Source: Proteles cristata cristata
Taxonomy: Eukaryota; Chordata; Mammalia; Carnivora; Hyaenidae
Assembly: GCA_017311185.1 (NCBI GenBank)
Contig: JAESUZ010004818.1
Location: 558,001 to 622,000 of the forward strand
Direction: 5' to 3'
Length of the DNA: 64,000 bases
The translations under genes were made by a program, and so were the position numbers. Positions 9,751 through 20,680 of the stretch are shown here, piece by piece. The notes under the pieces are model-generated. The model was not told where the DNA came from and made no database searches. It was given only the letters and a program-made list of their open reading frames with translations. Each line of letters starts with the position of its first letter. Positions within the stretch are counted from its first letter, which is position 1.

Positions 9751-10560
9751 CCTATAAAGCAAAGCTTCCTCAGGAATTCAAGGGCAAACGCTCTTTGGAA
9801 AGAGTGTTTCCAGGACAGTGAGAATGGGGAGAAGGAAAGAGGAAGAGAGCTACAGCAAGATGCCTCACCGCTGGCCGCTGCTTCCTGCAAGTTGCATGAC
9901 GTGGCAGAGGTGCACTTGCGCAGAAATTGACAGATGCACCTCAGAGTGGTCCGTGGGAAGGATAAAGAACAGGGAGGGTTCTGCCCAGCTCCCCCGGGTC
10001 TCTTCTTCCCATTGGCCCACATCTGTGGAGACCTGACTGTGTCCCCTCTATATCACTCAGCCCCTTGGTGGGCACCGAGGAGAAACCAGAACCTGCAGGT
10101 GACATTCGTCCATGTCTCACAGCCGGGAGCGACCTCAGGAGGAAGAGAGGCCCCAGCACCTGCCGGCCCACGGCTTCAGCTTGGACTGTCCGGCAAGGGT
10201 GCTGCCACAGGAGGCGGTGAGACTTGGAGGCGGCAGTGTTTTCCCAAAGAAAGTGGTGTGAACAATCTGGAAAACGCCGGGTGCTCGTATCTCATGACCA
10301 GAGCTCAAGCTCTCTCCACTACAGGATTCGGTCCCCCTCTCAAATCAGACACAACGGTGGGCGTTTCGGGCACTTTGATGGGGAGACAATCCTCCTGGGG
10401 CAGGACTGCACCTCCAGTTTCTCCCCATAAGAGACCTTCTTTCTCCCCATACTGGAAGGAGCAGCTGGGATCATAGCGTTAGGGACACAGGGTACCCTTC
10501 CTGTGCAGCTTCTCTGCTCGAGGGAAATGAGCCACACGCCTGAAAATGGTGGCCGAGAGG
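9751..10560. other. Unique sequence; long chance frame
   Basis: No repeat is recognised. A 180-codon frame at 9934-10476 (+) overlaps frames on the other strand, shows no domain or compositional bias of a protein, and has no supporting splice structure. Confidence 0.45.
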
Positions 10561-10690
10561 GAGAGGATGATACTTTTGATACAGCCCGTTGCCATACCCG
10601 TTTTAAAGACTGGGATTCTGAGACCAAGGCGGCAGAAGAGCATCTTGACTAAGTCCATGCAGCCAATTGGTGGCTGGGTGGGGACAGAGC
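10561..10690 (-). mobile_element. Possible MIR remnant
   Basis: 'gttttaaagactgggattct' and 'catgcagccaattggtggct' fit antisense MIR positions (the 'attttacagatgagg' and 'acacagctagtaagtggc' parts), but with many changes. Confidence 0.4.
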
Positions 10691-11880
10691 TCTGGGCCTT
10701 TTCTCTGATGCCACCATCTCCCAAACTCTGCAGGCATCTGCAGAAAACCGATGCCATGACCCTAATTTCAACCAGCCCTCCAATGCCTGAACTCCCCCAG
10801 GAGGAGCACAGAATGGCCATCTCCCCACGTTTGAGAAGCGTACCTTCTTCCTAGCCACACCCACCACAGGGCATGAGTCGTTTCTGTGGGGAAAGCCCTC
10901 CTCGGAGGCGAATCCTTTCTCCTTTGGTTCTGAGGGATTCCGAACCCACAGACATAATTATCCCTGCTCATCAGCTGGCCTAATCCCAGGAAGTCGGCAG
11001 CTCGCCCGTGCTGCCCGCAAAAGCCAGAGAGAAGCAAGGGACCAGCTTGAAGTGCTCAGGCACCGAGCACAGGAAGCGAGAAACGAGACACGGGAGTGGG
11101 GGCCCGGCCGCCCGCGCCAGCCCCCTTCCCTCAACCCATTAGCATTCCCGAGAGGGGCTCGGGGGACACGGGGAGGAGGAAGCACACAGATGGGACCGTC
11201 TGTGACCTCCCCTCCCCAGTGCCCTGGCCCCCAGAGCTCCACTCCATTTCAGCCGTTTCTGAAACTAGAGATTTCTTAAGGGAAGGCAGGCCCAAACCAG
11301 TAGTTTGGAGCCGCCGCCCCCTCTGCCAAGCCATTAGGAGGAGGATTAAGATGACAGGGCGTCAGGGCCGCCACAATTAGGCCAGCACATCACTATCTCT
11401 GCAAATGGCATGAGCAATGTGATTTAGCAGCTCATTATTAATGGGAGAAATGAGATAAGGACCAGGTTCGGTGTCCAAGGGGAGCTCCTATACCAAATTG
11501 AATACGTGCTAATGCTCGCTTTGCAGCCAAGGCTGACACGGGGGTGAATTCCACTCCTGTCCAACTTTAGCACCCGCCCCCGGCCCGGACCCCCCCAACC
11601 CCACGGGAGAAAATGGGCCCTGATAAAATCACATTATCTGCTGTGCCCCACAGGCTCTCCCCGAGAGTAACAGCCACACGGGAAACGGCATCTCTGCTGT
11701 TTCACGGAATTGGGTAAAAATGACGAGCAGCGGCCCTCTTTCCCAGGGTAGTTTCCACGCAGGATGAGGGGGTGAGTCGTTTCAGAAAGACTAGGAAGAA
11801 ATACTATGGGGATTTCGGGCCTCTCTTAATCAGAGCTCCGTCTGGGGCTCCTACAGTTATCTGTACACAAGTCTGTCAGA
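10691..11880. other. Unique, moderately CpG-rich block
   Basis: CpG is locally dense at about 11065-11165 (ten or so in 100 bp) and falls to 2-4 per 60 bp elsewhere, too sparse for a promoter island. The part 11375-11720, with 'gcagctcattattaatggga' and two GATAA-type motifs, is repeat-free and looks like noncoding conserved-type DNA. No exon is recognised. Confidence 0.4.
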
Positions 11881-11892
11881 CCGGCTGGAAGG

Positions 11893-12743
11893 TCTGTGCG
11901 TGTGTGCATGTGTGTGTGTGTGTATAGGCCAGTGTGTGAGAGTGTGTGAATGTACGACAGTGTGAGAGTCAGTGTTAGTGAGTGTAGGTGAGTGTGTATG
12001 CAAGTGTGTGAGTATAGGGGAGTGTGAGAGTGTGTCCATGTGTGAATGTATGAGTGTGTGAGTATGTGTGTGTGTCATGTGAGTTGCAGGTGAGTGTGTG
12101 AGAATGAATGTGTGAGTGTGGACATGTGTAGGTGAGTGTGTATGTAGTCAGTGTGTGAGAGCAAATGTGTAAGTCAAGTGTGTTTGAGTATAGGTGAGTG
12201 TGTGAAATGGAATGTGTCCATGTGTGAATGTATGAGTGTGTGAGTGTGAGTCAGTGTGTGAGTGTAGGTGAGTGTGCACACATGTAGGTATGTAGTGAGT
12301 TGTGATTACATGAGTGTGAGAGTTGGTGTGTGAGTGTGTATGAGTGTAGCTGAGTGTGAGTGTGCACATGTGTAGGTGAGTACGTAGTGTGAATGTGTGA
12401 GCGTGAGAGGTGGTGTGTGTGTGAGAGTGAGTGTAGGTGAGTGTGAGTGTGCACACGTGTATGTGAGCACATAGTGAGTGTGTAAACGCACGAGTGTGAG
12501 AACAAGTGTGTGAGAGTTGGTGTGTGTGGGTGAGTGTGAGAGTGCACACATGTAGGTGAGTACATAGTGAGTGTGAATGTGAGTGTGTGAGAGGTGGTGT
12601 GTGTATGAGTGAGTATAGGTGAGTGTGAGTGTGCACACGTGTAGGTGAGTACATAGTGAGTGTGTGAGCGTGTGAGAGGTGGTATGTGAGTGTGTATGAG
12701 TGAGTATAGGTGAGTGTACGAGAGTGAGTGGGGGGGTGAGTGG
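11893..12743. repeat. GTGAGT-rich minisatellite, about 90-bp higher-order unit
   Basis: About 850 bp consist almost only of GTGA, GTGT and variant words. Anchor words 'tgcaca(c/t)(g/a)tgta' recur at 12275, 12363, 12450, 12543 and 12632, spacings of 88, 87, 93 and 89 bp. A 30-base block beginning 'gtgtccatgtgtgaatg' recurs at about 12032 and 12214 (182 bp). The + strand has almost no C. Minus-strand frames rich in His-Thr-Leu are products of the repeat, not genes. Confidence 0.97.
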
Positions 12744-12814
12744 CCTTCGGGCTCCCCTCTAATCTGACTGCCTCACAGCAGCCAGCATGATTGATGGTGT
12801 CTCTTTCTTGTTTA

Positions 12815-13290
12815 AAACCTTACCGCGGCTCCCCGTTCTCTTAGGTCAAAGATCACAGTCTCTGACGTGGCTGAGAGACCTCCTGCCAGGAGCCCTGCCG
12901 CGTCCAGCCCCCTCCCCATCTGCACCACTCTCCCAGCTAACACCTGGGGCCAGCCACATGGCCTTCCGTCGTGTCCTTGAACACACGACGCTCTTCCTGG
13001 TCTTAGAGACTTTGCCTCTGCTCCTCCTTCTGGCTGAGACATTCTTCCCACCCTCCTTGGCCCCTTCAGAGCCGCGGGCAAATGGCAATTTCTAAGAAAG
13101 CTTTTCTTGGCCCCTTTATGTACCTTTACATCATCCGGTACATCTCCTTTGTATCGTGTGTCACTACTTTAATTACATAATTATTTGTGTGCTCAGTTAT
13201 TTAATGCCTGTCTTCCTCACTCCACTGTAAGCTCCACAGCAGCAAGGTCAAATTGCATTTTCTCTGTACTGATTTCCAGAACACCGTATG
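12815..13290 (+). mobile_element. L2 3' part
   Basis: It runs in L2 order: 'cttccgtcgtgtccttgaac', 'cgacgctcttcctggtctta', 'gagactttgcctctgctcct', 'ctgagacattcttcccaccc', a 'ttatttaatgcctgtcttcc' block and 'ccactgtaagctccacagca'. Confidence 0.85.
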
Positions 13291-13404
13291 GGAGGATTGG
13301 CCTGCATTGCGATGAGGCAGAGGTGTTTGCGGACGCGCAGGCAGCCCAGACTGGAGAGGGAGCACTGAGTGGCTTCTGAGCAGGGAGGGCTGAGCCACTC
13401 CCGC

Positions 13405-13520
13405 GTTCATTCATTTGTTCAGTCCGTCAATCACCAAATGCTCACTGGATGCCTCCTCGCTGCCAGGGGGTGTGCAGCCTGTGCATACGGGCTCCAGCAG
13501 TTAACGAGATAGTCATGGAT
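13405..13520 (-). mobile_element. L2 3' end fragment
   Basis: 'cattcatttgttcagtc' followed by 'aatgctcactggatgcctcc', 'ctgccagggggtgtgcagcc' and 'cagttaacgagatagtcatg' is antisense L2 terminus. Confidence 0.7.
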
Positions 13521-13639
13521 CAGCATGGGGCACAGTCCATGTGTCCTGTCCTCTACAGAGTATTCTTAAGCCTTTCGCCTCCCGAGCGGAGTTCCTGCCT
13601 CCTCCTTTATGACCTGTTCCCATCTCTGCCCCTACTGTG

Positions 13640-13795
13640 CCTGACCACACCAGCATGACTCTCTTCCCTAGGGACTGTGGGAATCCTGAGGCCCAGGACC
13701 ATGACCTATACACTCAGTGTCTAACACACTCAGTGCCTCCAGCCCGCCCCCCCACCCAATAAATGACCAATAAAAGAATGGAAGAATGAATGGCT
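13640..13795 (+). mobile_element. L2 tail
   Basis: A degenerate L2 end closes with 'cccaataaatgaccaataaa' and 'gaatggaagaatgaatgg', the usual L2 terminal repeat. Confidence 0.5.
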
Positions 13796-13854
13796 GGAGT
13801 CCACAAGCCCCCCCGTAGACAATCAGTCAGGGGCCTGACCTGGCCCCTCTCCTC

Positions 13855-14270
13855 TACCCTTTCCCAATCTCCCTGGCACCCGCACTCTCCGTTCTAAACA
13901 CACAGATCCCAGCACCCTGGATAACCCTGGGCACACTCTTGCACAGGCTGTCTCCTGCATAGAAAACCTTACTTAGGTGCAACTCCAACGCATCCTGCAG
14001 CTCACGCTGCCTGGCCACTTCCTGAGCAGTGCCTTCCCTGTCCTGACCATCAGCACCTTCACCTTCACCTTCACCAGTCACCAAACCCAGACTAGGTAGG
14101 AATCCCTGACATGGCTTCCCAGGATGTCCCCTACCAATCGGCTGTCTTCTCCACTGACAGCAGCTTCATGTAACAGCACCACACCTATCTATCTGGCACA
14201 CCACCTCTTTGCCTGACACATTGGAGGCTCTGAATGAATTTTTTAAATGAATGAATGTACAAATACGTGA
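13855..14270 (+). mobile_element. L2 3' part
   Basis: 'gcacactcttgcacaggctg' and 'tctcctgcatagaaaacctt' match the L2 'cctttgcacatgctgttccctctgcctggaa' region. 'cctgacacattggaggctct' and 'gaatgaattttttaaatgaa' form the end. A small (CACCTT)n patch lies at 14054-14075. Confidence 0.7.
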
Positions 14271-14734
14271 GTAACAATTGCATAAAAAGACAGAATACTT
14301 CTCATATGTTGCCTACATGACATAACTTCAAATACATAGGCATTTTGCTAGAGGCCTTAAAGTGCACATTTGGAATTAATTTTTTTAAACCAATTTGCAT
14401 GTTATCCTCAATGTCCTACATCATTCTTGGCTATACCTGCAAGCCTGGGTAATGAGGGCTGATGTTCAGAATGAATCAAAGATTAAATCATGCTCATGGC
14501 CTGTAAGAAAAATGGATTCTGACATTTTCTAAGTATTTTTAACAAGGGTTGGAACAAAGGAGGATTTCTAATTAACCCCCAGTTACCTAGGAAATCACAT
14601 CCATCACATGGCATTCATTCACAAAAATGTATTTCTTGACTGTGTACTGTGTGAATGATCAAAGGCCAAATAGGCGAGTGAGCATATGTCGGGGAGGGGA
14701 ACAGGAAGTGAAAGTGAACATGGCAGCATGTTGG
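14271..14734. other. AT-rich unique block
   Basis: No repeat is recognised. The texture (long words such as 'ccaatttgcatgttatcctc', TAATTAA) suggests conserved noncoding DNA. Confidence 0.35.
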
Positions 14735-14905
14735 GCTGTGACACAGATTACCCACCCAAACCCTCACAACCTCTCTGTGAGGTCATATTATTGCCATGGC
14801 TTCTAAACTGGGGAAACAGACTCAGAAAAACTGAAGAATTCTCCCAGGACCACATAGCTGACAAAGGCTGGAGACAGGATTGGAGTTGGGGGCTGTGTGA
14901 ACCCC
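14735..14905 (-). mobile_element. MIR
   Basis: 'ctcacaacctctctgtgagg', 'actggggaaacagactcaga' and 'caggaccacatagctgacaa' are antisense MIR landmarks. Confidence 0.85.
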
Positions 14906-15009
14906 GACCTGAGCTTCCCTGAACCCTCTGACTCGCACGTGTCACAGCTGAGGTGGTATGTCAACAATATAATGTCAAGAATTCTAACAGCACTGAGGGT
15001 ACAAGCAGA

Positions 15010-15200
15010 CAGGCCAACATGGTTCAAACTCTGACCCACCATTAACTGTGTCTCAGACACATTAACCTCCGGAAGCCTCAGTTTCTTCAGCGGTAAACTA
15101 GGATAATAATGATAGCGCCTTCCTCATAGGGTTGTTGTAAGGATCAATGAGATCAGCCACGTAGGGAGAGGTGTACATTAAAGCCTCAGCAAAGGACTCT
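15010..15200 (+). mobile_element. MIR
   Basis: 'gcctcagtttcttcagcggt' and 'ttcctcatagggttgttgta' give the MIR core, ended by 'taaagcctcagcaaagg'. Confidence 0.88.
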
Positions 15201-16790
15201 TTTAATCCCAAGAATTGAATGCTTATAAGATCAAGGATGGGGCGAATCAGAAGCCAAGTGAAGCAGGAATCAAAATAGGTTCGCTCTACATAATTGCCGA
15301 GGCACCTGAAGGGCCCAGCACCCGTGTACTTTCGTTTTAAGAATTCATTTCAGAAACATGAAACCACCAGTGCCTATGTTAGCATTGCCAGAGAACGATA
15401 TTATGTGGGAAGACACACATATGGATGACTCAAAAAGTGATTCGGAAATCTCAGGCTCTAATTGGAGGCATTTTAGGAATCTCTTACTCAATTTATCTTG
15501 CCTATGTCTTTTTTATGCACGTGCAGGAGCAATATGATACCAAGCTATGTCTAATTAAATATAAGAGAACTCTTTCACTAGAGAAACTCTAAGTGATGAG
15601 AATGCATTGTGTCATAGTTTAATTGGCCATCATTTTTTTTTCCTGAGTGGCGCATAAAATCGCTATGCATTTTACAACCAACAGCATTTGAGATTTGATG
15701 AAATTCAATAACTCACAAACAGACATTTGGTAGATGACCCATTTGTGAGGTTTAGCTGACAAAAAATGGGAATTCGCCCTAAAGTATTAAGGACTGTTCT
15801 CCCTTATGTCCCCAATATTCCACATAGTTAATTTTGTTGGAAAATGAGGAGGCTAAAAAGACAAGAAGAGAGAAGAGAGGGGAAAGAAAAGACAGATAAG
15901 CCACAGAGTGCACGGTGGTATTAGAAGCCATTATTATCCGTATCAGGGCCAGTCCTGACAGGAATCAATATTTAGAAGACTGACCCCAAGACACTTGAAA
16001 TCCTCAATTATCAAGCAAAGATTCCACTTTATTTACCACATATGTCTGGAGAAGAAAGTGGATCTCAGGCTATTCTCAAATTTGCAAGGTTAGAAACAAA
16101 AGATTTTTCTTGTTGGCCTCAGATAACGAGAAATATATGGACCATGGCCATTCCCGTTAAATGAGAGTTGAGGATGGTAGTAGCTTCAGCTCATGAGTGG
16201 TCGCTGTCTCCTCTGTGACAAGATGACATGATCTAGAATGTCTTTGCTGTCCCTTCTGCACTCCACTGACCTCATTCCACCACCGACGGATTGGCACCAT
16301 TGAGATTTAGGAGAAGTGAAGGCCAAGGTGAGAAGTCAAAACAGATTTGGGGAACATGAAGAACTCATTACCCTTGCTTCTGAAAAGACCTTGGCAAAAG
16401 TCTCCCACAGGCTTTTTGCTTCTTTTCTGTGCTTCTTTTGACCGTCAAAGTATGAGAGATTTGAATTACCGTTGATATTTCCATGTGCAGTGTCACTGAC
16501 CATCTGTTTGATATTCAGAGGCTAATTTATAACAAAGCCAAGCTAGAATACTTTGATTGCACAAGACAGGAAAATACCTTGAGACCTGTTAAGACAATAC
16601 TTGTCTACTGAGGAAGCTAAGGAAGAAAATGTGTAATCAAAGGGCAACATCAGGAGTCTCCGTGCTTTCAGAACAGGTGATAAAATGGACACAGCACTTA
16701 CACACACACATACACAAATAAGTACAAGTTAAGAAGGCAGAGGAGGGAAAAGAAGAAGCAATCCTGTCCAAACACGGGGGTAAACCAGTG
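15201..16790. other. Long repeat-poor AT-rich block
   Basis: Almost 1.6 kb lacks any recognised repeat or open frame of note. That is unusual in this repeat-dense window and fits a gene-desert segment with conserved noncoding elements. It holds TAATTG/TTAATTAA-type homeodomain words (about 15552, 15620) but no definable site. Confidence 0.4.
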
Positions 16791-17169
16791 TGCATCCATT
16801 CGGGGCAACCTCACGCAGAGCCCAGGAAGGCAGAGGCTCACGCAGTTATAGAGTCCATGCTTCCAATGGGAAAGAACTCTGCTCCCTCCTGCTTCCCGAG
16901 GCTGTGCTGCACCACTCCTCCCCTCCCTTCTTTCTCTCCTGGGGTTTAATTCTTCTTTTTCTAATTATCAATAATAAAACATTGGCCATTCTGACATATC
17001 ACTTCTTCCCTGGGAAGTTCTTCATTTCTCCATCATGACATTGTACAGAAGTGACCCCCAGGGCCACTTCCTTCCTTCAGGGACCAAGATGCCTTACTGT
17101 CTTTAATGTCCACATCGTCAACAGCCACCGATCACCCACTGTGTGTAAAATCAAATGCCTGGCTCCAAT
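16791..17169. other. Unique sequence
   Basis: Pyrimidine-rich part 16880-16960, otherwise nothing recognised. Confidence 0.45.
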
Positions 17170-17700
17170 TCCACTGATAAATTTGTAGTAGCCATCTCTT
17201 GCAACACATAGAAAGTCATATCCTGTTTCTTATGAGAGAGGGCTGGTGTGCGCCAATATCCATGTTATCTTTCTCCTTTAGCCTACTTCCCAGTCCCCTT
17301 TCCTCAGGGAAGGCCCTGTGATTGTTTTGCACCAGTAGAGTGTGGGCAAACTGCCGAACGCCACTTCTGGGTCTGGCGCCTAAACCTCCTGCATCATCTT
17401 TAGGCTTTCTCTTCTTCTGCCTACTGGCCAGATGCTAAAGATCCAGCCGCTCTGGAGAGTGTTCCATAATGTCAATAGTTTCACGGGATGGAGGATACTA
17501 ATAGGCCTTGGGTAATGTGTTTGAGTTCCCGGAGTTGGAGGAAGCCTGGGTCCTTGAATAGTTATACAGAGCATAGCCCCATGATCCACTGGAAACCATG
17601 GCATGAATGAGAAATACACCTTTATTGTGTTAAGCTACTGAGATTTTAAGGTTTATCTGTTGCAGCACCTAGCACTATTTACTCTAACATAATTCTGTTT
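17170..17700 (+). mobile_element. MaLR-type LTR (MLT1-like), degenerate
   Basis: Blocks in order resemble an MLT1-class LTR: 'gcaccagtagagtgtgggca', 'cacttctgggtctggcgcct', 'tggccagatgctaaagatcc', 'gaggaagcctgggtccttga', 'gaaatacacctttattgtgt', 'taagctactgagattttaag', then 'ctgttgcagcacctagc'. No internal retroviral genes accompany it, so it is a solitary LTR relic. Confidence 0.55.
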
Positions 17701-18120
17701 TTTAAGAACTCTTTTCTAATGCAGATTTTATTTGTGCTTAAACGTTTCAATTGGATTTGGAATTTTTTTGAAAAGCACAGATCTGCCTTCGAGTTGGGGG
17801 AAAGCAATTTGTCAGCAGTGGTCACAACAGCCAGGAATTAATATAAAGCTCCCAACTAGATTCATGAGTCTAATCAGGCAGTCCCCATGTAGCAAACATC
17901 CTTCAACAAGTTATGTGTGGTCCATACCACTGCCTTTCACTTGAGCAGATGGGGGGTTTGATAAAAATTGTGCTGGCATTTACTGCTCTGAAAATAGACC
18001 TGGCTTTGCCTGCTTCCGAACTCAGCTTTAAAAAGCCACAGTCAACACGTTCCAGTTCCTTCCTTGATGCAGGTCAACAGGGTTAGACCTCTGTTTCCTA
18101 TGAAAAAGCAAAGGAATTAA
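17701..18120. other. Unique sequence before the L1 insertion
   Basis: No repeat family is recognised. Confidence 0.45.
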
Positions 18121-18136
18121 GAATCCAAGAATCTCA

Positions 18137-18529
18137 AGAAGATGTGGTTTATCTATACAATGGAATACTACATGGCAATGAGAAAGAATAACACCTGGCC
18201 ATTTGTAGCAATGTGGATGGAACTTGAGAGTGTTATGCTTAGCGAAATAAGTCAGGCAGAGAAGGACAGATACCATATGTTTGCACGTATAGGAGGATTA
18301 GGAAGAACTTAACGAGGACTGTGGGGGAGAAGAAGGGGAAAACTAGCGGGGGAAAGGGAGGAAGGCAAACCATGAGAGACTCTTGAATGCTGAGAACAAA
18401 CTGAAGGCTGATGGGGGTGGGAGGGAAGGGGGGTGATGGGCATGGAAGAGGGCACTTGTAGGGATGAGCACTGGGTGTTATATGGAAACCAACTTGACAA
18501 TAAACTATTTAAGAAAAAAAAAAAATAAG
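18137..18529 (+). mobile_element. Young 5'-truncated L1 (carnivore type)
   Basis: The insert has the last 56 ORF2 codons, a G-rich 3' UTR ('gatgggggtgggagggaagg', 'gatgagcactgggtgttata'), AATAAA at 18499-18504 and an A tail. A perfect 16-bp target-site duplication flanks it (18121-18136 and 18530-18545). It is 393 bp long and 5'-truncated, the usual fate of L1 insertions, and cannot move itself. Confidence 0.97.
18142..18312 (+). pseudogene. L1 ORF2 C-terminal remnant, frame still open
   Basis: From the ATG at 18142, 56 codons read without interruption to TAA at 18310-18312. The peptide has the expected L1 ORF2 C-terminal run (IYTMEYYMAM near the start and WMELESVMLSEISQ in the middle). The endonuclease and reverse-transcriptase domains are absent, so no function remains. 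The undamaged frame supports a young age. Confidence 0.92.
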
Positions 18530-18545
18530 GAATCCAAGAATCTCA

Positions 18546-19000
18546 GACTTGTGAGGACTCTTGGGCCTGGTCTGTTGCCCAATCAAATGCAGAAACCCCC
18601 TTTAGAGCATTCTAGATGGAGCACTCAACCTGTGTTTGCTGGCCTTCGTTGTGGGGAGCTCACCACTTGACGAAGAAGCACTCTCTAGCATTGAAGGGCA
18701 CTGCAAGTAGATAACAAAAGTGGCCAACCACCACATGCCATTCTTCAGTCCCATACCTACCCTTTAGAGGCACCCCCGACCCCCAAAAAAAAACCTTAAT
18801 CCCATCTCTCCATATTGATTCTTCATGCATTTGATGACACAACTGAAAGCTGAACACTTATCTTTTTCTTCTATCTGTCCCAGAGCCCTCTCTTCTCCAT
18901 ACAGCACAATGTCTAGGGCCCTTCCTCAGAACATACTCCAGCTCCTCAGTATCTTGAGAGAGCTGAAGTGTCAGGCCACACAGAAGCCAGACAGATATGC
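18546..19000 (+). mobile_element. L3/CR1-like LINE relic
   Basis: Weak collinear similarity to mammalian CR1/L3 is seen: 'tggggagctcaccacttgac', 'cactctctagcattgaaggg', 'ttcttcatgcatttgatgac', 'ctcttctccatacagcacaa', and 'acatactccagctcctcagt'. The young L1 sits at its left edge. Confidence 0.4.
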
Positions 19001-20680
19001 AGAAGACTGGGTCTACCATCCCAGGTTCTCAGGATGTTATGACTCTGGGTGAGTTGGCTCTTCTGGTTGAGTGCGAATTGCCTTCATGGAAGGCAGGGCT
19101 CTCCTCAACAGTAAACTTTCTGGGAAGATAAAAGTGAAGATAAGGAAGCAAGAACTTGGAGCTCATGGAAACCCTAGAATGGATTAGTACCAGAATATGC
19201 TTTGAAAGTGTAAGGTAACTCAAGACAATGTAGTTCTAACGACATGGAGGCCTTAGGGGCTCCTCAGGGGCCCCAGTCCCATCCTGTCCCATCTTCCACT
19301 GCTCCTGATCCCATCCACCAAGTGTCTCCCCCTCCATTCCTCAGGTCTGTTGCACCTGCTTACTCCTGGCCACGTTCTGCTCACGTCCATGGTGGCTCTC
19401 AGCTTCTCCCACCAGCCTCCTCTGAGTGTGTGTGGCTTGTCGTCTTTCCCAAAATATTCTCTATGATTTAAATGTAAAACTTCCACAGGGAGAAAACTTG
19501 ATATTTTCAATTAATCACCATCAACCCAGTCACCACAGTTTTAACAGCAGGTAACCCCCTCAGCTGTCACCAGCCTATAACCTAGTTCAGAACGCTCCTC
19601 TAACCAACCAATATAGATGAGAGGGGCAGACGATTTTTACGCAAGGAACTCTATCAGGGCCTTATTAGCAAGATGGCGGGTCTGTTCTGGCTCAACCTGT
19701 CATATACCACGTTCACACATCAGGTGGAACAATACATTTGACAGCCGCATCACACTGTTAAGCCTCCCAGAAAAATCCCAAAGTTGTGCTTTTACCAGCT
19801 GCTGCTAAGCTGCCCATCTCCACCCTGCACCTGTCTGTGCAAATCTTTGCCTCTTACAATTCGTCTTCATAGATCCTGCTTGAGGTCCCAGGCCTGCAGT
19901 TTCTCTTATAATCTAGATTCTGTCTTCTGATACTGGGCTTTTTATCTCTGCTTTGTAAATCCCAAAGATTCCCAAGAGCCCCCTCAGAACCAAGAAGAGA
20001 GGAAGTAAAACCAGAGGGCTTGAGTAGCGCCCAGCCCTACCCCTACTTCGGCCAGGAAAACTGTTGAACACAATCAAATTCCAGGTAAGAGTCTGTGGGA
20101 ACAATGCTGTCTGAGACAAAAGTAAATCTTAAAAACTGCAGAGGCCAGGCTCCCGGCTTCTGCGCTCAGTGGCTGGTCTCACATTTCAGGACACACACGA
20201 TCTATCCCCCGGGCCTCCTCCTGGGGCAAGCTGAAGCCGACGGGTACACTATATCTCCCTGTCGCAGCTCCAGCAGTCACTAAATGCAGCAAAGAGCTGG
20301 AAAAATGACAGCTGACCTGCTTGCTCCAGGAAGCAGTGCCACTGTGCCGCTTCCTGCTTTGGGCTTTAAGCAGCACCGATTTAGCCTGGCTTAAAGGGAT
20401 GAGCTGTTTATCTCTGGCATCATCTGGCCACCTTGGGCAGAAGGACAGCGGGTGAAACTGGCTGTTGGCAACTCCCAAGCAGGAGATGAGATGTCGCTCC
20501 ATCTCATGTCCACGTTGCCTTTACGAGAGTGAAAAAAGCCCAAATATGCATTGTAGAAGTTTAACAGGCTATGGAAGGAGGCTTTTCCTGTTGTGTCCAA
20601 ATCTTGGCTAAAGCCTCCAACTAAAGGTAACAGGTGACAAATAGCCTATGTTCTAGAGAGCTGCGTGACACCTCAGCAGC
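19001..20680. other. Unique sequence, no gene seen
   Basis: No repeat family is recognised with confidence. Short opposing frames (for example 19253-19510 and 20179-20502) carry no domain. Confidence 0.4.

Noticed and set aside
9934..10476. 180-codon + strand frame
   Set aside because: No recognisable domain, overlapping frames on the other strand, no repeat or splice context to support an exon.
11041..11170. Possible promoter CpG island
   Set aside because: CpG density is high for only about 100 bp and drops quickly; there is no first exon or TATA/Inr arrangement that I can support.
12148..12654. Minus-strand frames of 104-168 codons rich in His, Thr, Ser and Leu
   Set aside because: They are translations of the CA-rich strand of the minisatellite. 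All three minus frames are open over parts of it, which is typical of a repeat lacking stop words.
17170..17700. Endogenous retrovirus with internal genes
   Set aside because: Only LTR-like sequence is seen here and at 59560-59990. The two are 42 kb apart with unrelated DNA between, so they are solitary relics.
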